A DNA stretch of 64,000 bases, taken from NCBI RefSeq assembly GCF_020833685.1, contig NZ_JACKZY010000003.1, positions 634,997 through 698,996 on the forward strand, read 5' to 3'. Source of the DNA: Nitratireductor sp. B36. Lineage in GTDB: Bacteria > Pseudomonadota > Alphaproteobacteria > Rhizobiales > Rhizobiaceae. The position numbers and the translations under genes were made by a program. How positions within the stretch are numbered: the first letter of the stretch is position 1; each line of letters begins with the position of its first letter. The notes under the pieces are model-generated. The model was not told the DNA's origin. It did no database searches and worked only from the letters and a program-made list of their open reading frames with translations. Positions 58,490-64,000 of the stretch are shown here, in pieces.

Positions 58490-59476
58490 TCAGGTTTCAC
58501 TCTTGAGCGGGCGTGAAAGCAGCGCTTCCATGGCGGCCTGTACGGTGACCCGTCCCTTGAGAAGCTCTGTCACGCTTTCGATAATGGGCGCTTCGAGGCC
58601 GCGTTCGCGCACGATGCGCGCGGCAATCCCCGCCGTATGTGCGCCCTCCGCCAGCGGTCGGCCCTCAAGGCTTTCCCCGCGTCCGAGTGCTGCCCCAAAG
58701 GCAAAATTGCGCGATTGTTCCGAGCCGCAGGTCAGGATCAGATCGCCGAGGCCCGAAAGCCCCATCAGCGTGTCGGGCCGCGCGCCAAAAGCCTCGCCGA
58801 TACGCCGCAATTCCACGAAACCACGGGTGATCAGCGCTGCCGATGCGCTGGCGCCGAGCCCGGCTCCGTGTGTGGCGCCGGCGGCGATGGCCAGAACGTT
58901 TTTCAGCGCGCCGCCGATCTCCACACCCGTCAGATCGTCGGTCGAATAGCAGCGCAGGCGCGGCGCGGAGAGCTGTTCGGCGAGCGTCATCGCCAGACCG
59001 GCATTTTTTGCCGCCACCGTCACGGCGGTCGGCAGGCCGCGCGCCAGATCGCTGGCGAAGCTCGGCCCGGACAGCGCGGCCACAGGGTTTTCAGGCAGCA
59101 TCTCGGAGGCGATTTCGGACATGAGCCTGCCCGTCTCGCGTTCGATGCCCTTGGCGCATAGCACGATGGGTACCCCCTTCGGCACATGCGGGCCGGCATC
59201 GGCAAGAACCGCCCGCAGGGTCTGCGCTGGCGTCACGGCAAGAATGCAGTCGGCATTCTTGAGTGCATTCTCCATGCTGCTCGTTGCAGCAAGCTTTTGA
59301 TCAAGCTTCAAGCCGGGCAGGTAGCGTTCGTTGATGTGATCGGCATTGATCGCCTGCGCCAGCGCTTCGTCGCGCGCCCAAAGTTTGGCGCGGTGCCCGC
59401 TCGTGAGCATTGTCGCGCCCAGCGCCGTTCCCCATGCGCCTGCGCCCAGAACAGCGATGGTCCATGGTGTTCTCAT
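58490..59476 (-). CDS. gpsA: Glycerol-3-phosphate dehydrogenase [NAD(P)+]
   Basis: A 328-residue enzyme that reduces dihydroxyacetone phosphate to sn-glycerol 3-phosphate for phospholipids. [11 protein letters not shown] binds the cofactor; [15 protein letters not shown]; catalytic lysine in [24 protein letters not shown]. Starts within the tsaD stop (4-bp ATGA overlap). Confidence 0.95.
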   Translation of the reverse strand: MRTPWTIAVLGAGAWGTALGATMLTSGHRAKLWARDEALAQAINADHINERYLPGLKLDQKLAATSSMENALKNADCILAVTPAQTLRAVLADAGPHVPKGVPIVLCAKGIERETGRLMSEIASEMLPENPVAALSGPSFASDLARGLPTAVTVAAKNAGLAMTLAEQLSAPRLRCYSTDDLTGVEIGGALKNVLAIAAGATHGAGLGASASAALITRGFVELRRIGEAFGARPDTLMGLSGLGDLILTCGSEQSRNFAFGAALGRGESLEGRPLAEGAHTAGIAARIVRERGLEAPIIESVTELLKGRVTVQAAMEALLSRPLKSET

Positions 59477-60558
59477 GCCTTTGCTCCCCGTTTGCCCGCG
59501 CCGAAGAGTGGGGCCGATGCCTGATCCAGCGGCCAGCGCGGGCGCGGGGCGAAGCCGAGGGTCTCCTCTTCTTCAAGGCCTGCTTCCAACCGTTCCAGAC
59601 CGGCCCAGGCGATCATCGCGGCATTGTCACCGCATAGGCGCAAGGGCGGGGCGATGAGCCGGAAACCGGCTTTCTCGCAGAGTGTATCGAGTGCAGAGCG
59701 AATTGCCTGATTGGCCGCCACACCGCCCGCCACCACAAGGGCCGGAGTTTTGAGATCGGGATGCGTTTCCCGGAAGCGGGCGAGACTTCGAGCAACCCGG
59801 TCGGTCAGTGTTTCGGTCACCGCCTGCTGGAATGACGCACAGATGTCGGCGATGTCTTTTTCACCGAGTGGCGCAAGTGCGGTGGCTTCACGCCGCACCG
59901 CGGCCTTGAGGCCGGAGAATGAGAAATCGGGTCGTGATTCACCTTTCAATGGGCGCGGAAAGGCAAAGCGCGCCGGGTCGCCCTCCGCTGCCGCCATTTC
60001 CACGCTGGGGCCGCCGGGATAGGGCAGGCCGAGGAGCTTGGCTGTCTTGTCGAATGCCTCGCCCAGCGCATCGTCTATGGTGGAGGCCCAGCGCTGATAG
60101 CGCCCGACGCCCTCCACATGAACGATCTGCGTATGCCCGCCTGAGACGAGCAGAAGCAGATAGGGAAAGTCGATCCCGTCGGTCAGCCGGGCGGTCAGCG
60201 CATGGCCTTCCAGATGGTTGACGGGAATGAGCGGCTTGCCGCTCGCCGCCGCGATCGCCTTGGCGGTGGTCAGCCCCACGATCAGCCCGCCGATCAGGCC
60301 GGGACCTGCCGTGGCGGCGATGGCGTCGATGTCTTGTAGCGGGAGGCCCGCTTCATCGAGTGCGGCTTTCACCACTCCGTCCAGCGCTTCCACATGGGCG
60401 CGGGCTGCGATCTCCGGCACCACGCCGCCAAAGGCGGCATGGTCGGCGATCTGGCTCAAAACCACATTGGACAGGATTTTGGTGTCGTTGCCCGATTTTT
60501 CGATCACGGCCGCTGCCGTCTCGTCGCAACTCGTCTCGATGCCAAGGATGCGCGTCAT
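59473..60558 (-). CDS. tsaD: tRNA N6-adenosine threonylcarbamoyltransferase
   Basis: A 361-residue TsaD that adds threonylcarbamoyl to A37 of tRNA (t6A). [15 protein letters not shown] at the start, metal-binding histidines in [39 protein letters not shown] and the C-terminal [10 protein letters not shown]. It produces the substrate base for MtaB, which is encoded 7 kb away. First gene of the minus-strand operon; divergent from hemC. Confidence 0.95.
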   Translation of the reverse strand: MTRILGIETSCDETAAAVIEKSGNDTKILSNVVLSQIADHAAFGGVVPEIAARAHVEALDGVVKAALDEAGLPLQDIDAIAATAGPGLIGGLIVGLTTAKAIAAASGKPLIPVNHLEGHALTARLTDGIDFPYLLLLVSGGHTQIVHVEGVGRYQRWASTIDDALGEAFDKTAKLLGLPYPGGPSVEMAAAEGDPARFAFPRPLKGESRPDFSFSGLKAAVRREATALAPLGEKDIADICASFQQAVTETLTDRVARSLARFRETHPDLKTPALVVAGGVAANQAIRSALDTLCEKAGFRLIAPPLRLCGDNAAMIAWAGLERLEAGLEEEETLGFAPRPRWPLDQASAPLFGAGKRGAKA

Positions 60559-60612
60559 TCAGACTTACCCGCTCATGTTGCCGTCGCAGCCAATCCCCGT
60601 TAGGGGTGTGGT

Positions 60613-60629
60613 GCATCCGGTTCGGATGC
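60613..60629. promoter_or_regulatory. Hairpin upstream of hemC
   Basis: GCATCCG (60613-60619), GTT, CGGATGC (60623-60629) form a perfect 7-bp stem in the 93-bp tsaD/hemC gap. It may be an operator or an mRNA leader structure. Confidence 0.4.
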
Positions 60630-60651
60630 GGGTTAGCACGGACGTGACGGC

Positions 60652-61581
60652 ATGCAAACTGATGTGGTGAAGATCGGCACGCGCGGAAGCGCTCTGGCAG
60701 TGGCTCAGGCGGCAGAGGTGCGCGCGCGCCTCATGGCGGCACACGGCCTGCCAGAAGAGGCGTTCGAGATCGTCGTCATCTCCACCTCCGGCGACCGCAT
60801 TCAGGATCGCCCGCTCTCGCAGGCCGGCGGCAAGGGGCTTTTCACCAAGGAAATCGAGGAGGCCATGCTCGATGGCCGCATCGATCTGGCCGTGCATTCC
60901 TCGAAGGACATGCCCACCGTCCTGCCGGACGGGCTCGAAATCTCCGCCTTTCTGGAGCGAGAGGATGTGCGCGATGTCTTCATTGGCCGCTCCATTGCAA
61001 AGCTCGAGGATCTGCCGCGGGGCGCCAAGCTCGGCACCTCCTCGCTGCGTCGTCAGGCGCTGGTGCTGCGGCTGCGCCCGGATCTTGATGTCGGCATGTT
61101 CCGTGGCAATGTGCAGACGCGCCTGCGGAAGCTGGAGGAAGGCGTCGCCGAAGGCACGCTTCTGGCGCTTGCCGGGCTTAACCGGCTCGGCATGCCGCAT
61201 ATAGCGACCGAGGTGATGGACCCCGAACGCTTTCCGCCGGCGCTGGGGCAGGGCGCGATCTGCATCGAAAGCCGCATCGGTGATGCGCGCATCGGGCCGA
61301 TGATCGCCGCGATCCATCATGCCGAAACGGGCGATGCGCTGCTTTGCGAACGCGCTTTTCTCGGTGCGCTGGACGGTTCCTGCCGCACGCCCATCGCGGG
61401 CCTTGCCCGCATAGACGGCGACACGCTGCGCTTTTCGGGCCTGATCCTCACGCCCGATGGCCGTGAGACCCATGAGATCGCAACTGAGGGCCTGGCAGTG
61501 GATGCCGTGCGCATCGGCGCGGAGGCAGGCGCGGAAATCCGCGAGAAGGCCGGCACGCGGTTCTTCGATAGCTGGCAGTAA
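60652..61581 (+). CDS. hemC: Porphobilinogen deaminase
   Basis: A 309-residue hydroxymethylbilane synthase of the tetrapyrrole pathway. [14 protein letters not shown] at the start, [23 protein letters not shown], and the cysteine that anchors dipyrromethane in [11 protein letters not shown]. Length normal. First gene of hemC-hemD with hemY further on. Confidence 0.96.
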   Translation: MQTDVVKIGTRGSALAVAQAAEVRARLMAAHGLPEEAFEIVVISTSGDRIQDRPLSQAGGKGLFTKEIEEAMLDGRIDLAVHSSKDMPTVLPDGLEISAFLEREDVRDVFIGRSIAKLEDLPRGAKLGTSSLRRQALVLRLRPDLDVGMFRGNVQTRLRKLEEGVAEGTLLALAGLNRLGMPHIATEVMDPERFPPALGQGAICIESRIGDARIGPMIAAIHHAETGDALLCERAFLGALDGSCRTPIAGLARIDGDTLRFSGLILTPDGRETHEIATEGLAVDAVRIGAEAGAEIREKAGTRFFDSWQ

Positions 61582-61582
61582 G

Positions 61583-62290
61583 ATGCGGCGGGTGCTGGTC
61601 ACGCGTCCGGAGCCGGGCGCTTCGGAAACGGCAGGCAGGCTCGCTGAAATGGGGTTCGAGCCCCTCGTCCTGCCGTTGACGGAGACTGTGCCGCTTCACC
61701 CCGCCATCCACGCCGAACCGGTGGATGTTGTCGCTGTCACCAGCCCCAATGCGATCCGCCATGCGCCACAATCCGTTTTCGACGCATTGAAGGGCAAGCC
61801 GGTCTTCGCCGTGGGACACCGCACCGGTGATGCCGCGCGTGCTGCCGGGCTCAATGTGGTCGATGACGAGGCGGGCGATGCGGAGCGGCTGGCGGTGCGC
61901 ATCGACGGGGCTTTCGCGGCTCCCGCCCATATAACGGTGCTTTGCGGGCGGGTGCGCCGCCACGTGCTGGAAACAGGGCTTCGAGCGGCAGGCCACCGCC
62001 CACGTCTGGTCGAGATTTACGACACACTGCCGCTGGATCCTTCAGAGAGCGCTATCCGGTCGGTTATCGGCGAGCGCCCTGTCGATGACGTGCTGCTTTA
62101 TTCGGCCAATGGTGCAAGCCAGCTTGTGCGCCTCATGGAGCGGTCTGTCGTGGGAACAAATTTGGCAGCTGCGACATTTTATTGTCTCTCGGAGCGTATT
62201 GCCGGGGTTTTGGGTCAGGATGTCGCAAAAACCGTTCGAATTGCGGATTTTCCGTCGGAAGATCGTCTGCTCTTTCTGCTAAAGACGTAA
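61583..62290 (+). CDS. hemD: Uroporphyrinogen-III synthase
   Basis: A 235-residue HemD that cyclises hydroxymethylbilane to uroporphyrinogen III. The family is weakly conserved; RRVLVTRPEPGASETAGRLAEMG, AVTSPNAIRH, VGHRTGDAARAAG and LLYSANGASQLVRL are the visible blocks. Its ATG follows the hemC stop by 1 bp, which with context makes the call strong. Confidence 0.93.
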   Translation: MRRVLVTRPEPGASETAGRLAEMGFEPLVLPLTETVPLHPAIHAEPVDVVAVTSPNAIRHAPQSVFDALKGKPVFAVGHRTGDAARAAGLNVVDDEAGDAERLAVRIDGAFAAPAHITVLCGRVRRHVLETGLRAAGHRPRLVEIYDTLPLDPSESAIRSVIGERPVDDVLLYSANGASQLVRLMERSVVGTNLAAATFYCLSERIAGVLGQDVAKTVRIADFPSEDRLLFLLKT

Positions 62291-62345
62291 CCGCAATCCT
62301 GTGAGCCCCTGTTTTCAACACATGGGGGTGTGATAGGAACTTATA

Positions 62346-62363
62346 TGCACTGCACATAGTGCA
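62346..62363. promoter_or_regulatory. TGCACT inverted repeat upstream of the mitofilin-like gene
   Basis: TGCACT (62346-62351), GCACAT, AGTGCA (62358-62363); 30 bp upstream of the start. It may be an operator for a local promoter. Confidence 0.4.
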
Positions 62364-62392
62364 GGGTCAGTCTTTTGCAGCGGAGTTGCCTG

Positions 62393-63874
62393 ATGGTCAA
62401 AACGCCGAGAACGCGTCATTCCAAAACCCAGAAGGAGCCAGTGACCATCGATCTGGATCCCGATCAGGTGAAGAAGGAAAAGGTCGACAAGCCTGACGCG
62501 CCCGGTGAAGCCAGCAAACAGGCAGCCGGGCAGGTCGCGCAAATGGGCGCGGAAGCGAAGCCGGAGGCCTCCGGGACGGAGACATCTGCCAAGCCCGCCC
62601 CCTCTACCGCTCCAAAAGACGAAAAGCCTGCCGCCGCGTCCAAAGAAGAGCCCGCGAGCAAGGATGCCGGGTTCGGGCGCGAAGCGAAAGCTGGTGGTGC
62701 ACATGTCAGCAAGGCTGATGCCGAAAAGAAATCCGCAAAACCCGAGCGCTCCTCGCCCGCCACAGGCGGGGGCGGCGCTGGCCGTGCGGCTATCGGTGGT
62801 GTTGTCGGCGGTGTCGTGGCGTTGGCACTTGCAGGTGGCCTGCAGTGGGGAGGCATCCTGCCTTCTCCCGACAGGGGCGGTGATGCCGCCGACCCGGCGG
62901 TGGAAACACTCCGTCAGCAGGTGGCAGCCCTTGAAAGCAGGTTGGGCGATCAGCCTGCCGCCAGCGGCAACACTGAAGCGGTGGAGGCCGCGTTGAGCGA
63001 GGCGCGTGAGCGCGCCGGCGCAACCGAGCAGCGCCTTTCCGAGCTGGGAAATGAGATTACGGCGCTGCGCGAATCGATCTCCTCAGGCGAAGCCGGCGAG
63101 GGGCCGGGACTTGAGGCGATCTCGGATCGGCTCGCAGCACTTGAGGAAAAGACGCAGGGCCTATCGGCAGGCGGTGAAACAGGAGCCGCGCTTGAAGATG
63201 TAACCTCCCGGATCTCGTCGATAGAGGCCAGCGTACGGGAAGCATCCGAAGTGGCCGGTACGGCGAGCCAGACGGCGTCTGACAACGCCGCGGCTCTTTC
63301 CACACTGAAGACCGAGGTCGACGCGCTGAAGGCGCAGGCTGAGGAGGCGGATGCCGCCCCGCGCATGGCGCTGGTCATTGCCGCGACCACACTGAAATCC
63401 GCTGTGGAGCGCGGCACGCCTTATGCCAGCGAGCTTGAGACCTATACCGCCATCGCACCCGAGGGTGAGGCCGAGGCGCTGGCGCCGCTTGAGGCGAATG
63501 CGAACTCCGGTGTGCCGAGCCGCGCGGCGCTTGCCGCCGAGGCGCCCGAAGTGGCGAGCCGCATCGTGGCCGCCACCACGCGCCAGGCGGGCGATGGCGG
63601 TGGCGGCATCATCGACAATCTGATGGCCAGCGCCCGCTCGCTCGTGGTGGTGCGTCCGGTGGGCAGCGTCGAAGGCGATGGGCCGGATGCGATCGCCGCA
63701 CGCATGGAAGCGGCCGTGGTTGCCAATGATTATGAAAAGGCGCTTGCCGAATACGAGACTCTGCCGGAGGCAGGCAAACAGGCCGGCGCCGATTTCGCTG
63801 AAAAGCTCAGGGCCCGTCAGGCCGCCGACCAGATATTGAACAGGGCGCTCGCCGATGCGCTGAAGGGGGCATAA
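62393..63874 (+). CDS. Mitofilin-like (COG4223) membrane protein
   Basis: A 493-residue inner-membrane protein: Pro/Glu/Lys/Ala-rich cytoplasmic N-terminus (to about 130), one helix (GGVVGGVVALALAGGLQWGG), a long coiled-coil periplasmic part, and a C-terminal helical domain (about 320-493; VAAATTRQAGDGGG-like stretches and EYETLPEAGKQAG). This is the alphaproteobacterial COG4223 layout between hemD and hemY, related to mitochondrial Mic60; Mic60 homologues shape membranes. ATG 62393 is preceded by CGGAG. Confidence 0.87.
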   Translation: MVKTPRTRHSKTQKEPVTIDLDPDQVKKEKVDKPDAPGEASKQAAGQVAQMGAEAKPEASGTETSAKPAPSTAPKDEKPAAASKEEPASKDAGFGREAKAGGAHVSKADAEKKSAKPERSSPATGGGGAGRAAIGGVVGGVVALALAGGLQWGGILPSPDRGGDAADPAVETLRQQVAALESRLGDQPAASGNTEAVEAALSEARERAGATEQRLSELGNEITALRESISSGEAGEGPGLEAISDRLAALEEKTQGLSAGGETGAALEDVTSRISSIEASVREASEVAGTASQTASDNAAALSTLKTEVDALKAQAEEADAAPRMALVIAATTLKSAVERGTPYASELETYTAIAPEGEAEALAPLEANANSGVPSRAALAAEAPEVASRIVAATTRQAGDGGGGIIDNLMASARSLVVVRPVGSVEGDGPDAIAARMEAAVVANDYEKALAEYETLPEAGKQAGADFAEKLRARQAADQILNRALADALKGA

Positions 63875-63880
63875 GCGCAG

Positions 63881-64000
63881 ATGTTCCGTATTCTCTTCTA
63901 TCTTGTTGTCGTCTTCCTTCTGGGGCTGGGCTTTGCCTGGCTGGCCGAGCGTCCGGGCGATCTCGTCGTCACCTTCGCGGGCTATCGCTATGAGGTTTCG
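63881..64000 (+). CDS. hemY: HemY N-terminal part (cut by window end)
   Basis: The first 40 residues: MFRILFYLVVVFLLGLGFAW is a membrane segment, then ERPGDLVVTFAGYRYEVS, the start of the HemY N-terminal domain. It follows the mitofilin-like gene by 6 bp. The TPR-rich remainder lies outside. The role in heme synthesis is by gene context only. Confidence 0.88.
   Translation, partial: MFRILFYLVVVFLLGLGFAWLAERPGDLVVTFAGYRYEVS

Overview
The window reads as chromosomal DNA of an alphaproteobacterium of the order Hyphomicrobiales (Rhizobiales), probably Phyllobacteriaceae- or Brucellaceae-like. Pointers are a lipoprotein closely matching Brucella Omp19 as I remember it, the phaR / phaAB arrangement, the Suv3-like helicase - S4 protein - fdxA - carD - rpoH2 block, the mdh-sucCDAB-lpdA operon, hemCD followed by a mitofilin-like gene and hemY, and rhizobial-type palindromic repeats. 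Genes are dense and GC-rich. I saw no phage, insertion sequence, CRISPR array, rRNA or tRNA. Nearly everything is core metabolism; the unusual material is in regulatory DNA and in repeat-modified coding sequence.

Layout. 1-3.2 kb: 3' half of pyruvate carboxylase with a terminator, an MFS transporter, a tiny DUF3309 stress-type protein. 3.3-8.7 kb: RND efflux pump and adaptor, divergent from a TetR regulator. 8.7-16.8 kb: 3-hydroxybutyrate dehydrogenase, ispG, a MarR/cupin divergent pair, a hybrid histidine kinase, ispA, mtgA, rpmF. 16.9-20.3 kb: ACT protein, then phaR divergent from phaAB (polyhydroxybutyrate). 20.3-20.9 kb: a 668-bp non-coding segment with a DnaA box, four GTTAAC palindromes, six GANTC sites and a duplicated motif block. 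20.9-28.5 kb: Suv3-like helicase, S4 protein, fdxA, carD, rpoH2, M48 lipoprotein peptidase. 28.7-32.9 kb: thiBPQ under a TPP riboswitch, divergent from thiN. 32.9-37.3 kb: ABC-F ATPase, xerC, TraB/GumN protein, small membrane protein. 37.4-47.4 kb: minus-strand TCA operon mdh-sucC-sucD-sucA-sucB-SDR-lpdA. 47.8-50 kb: zapE, omp19, DUF1328. 50-54.5 kb: dapF-mtaB-ftsY-yciB. 54.5-60.6 kb: minus-strand sulP with an XRE regulator, then tsaD-gpsA-yciI-EVE-methyltransferase-DUF1761. 60.6-64 kb: hemC-hemD-mitofilin-like-hemY (cut by the window edge).

Connections. Three sites match the alphaproteobacterial EcfG general-stress promoter (GGAAC, 16-17 nt, CGTT), upstream of rpoH2, the DUF3309 gene and the DUF1328 gene; they suggest a scattered general stress regulon. 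A site with the CtrA consensus (TTAA-N7-TTAAC) sits in front of the hybrid histidine kinase. Carbon storage (phaABR, 3-hydroxybutyrate dehydrogenase), anaplerosis (pyc) and the TCA operon give a coherent acetyl-CoA / oxaloacetate picture.

Most notable observations: (1) ftsY carries three copies of a palindromic repeat inside its reading frame, with two more copies next to xerC; (2) sucB encodes two lipoyl domains and has an ideal Shine-Dalgarno plus ATG between them that would give a normal-sized single-lipoyl E2; (3) the origin-like or cell-cycle-type intergenic segment at 20.3-20.9 kb; (4) the EcfG promoter set; (5) the thi riboswitch with a visible hairpin that would hide the thiB ribosome binding site.
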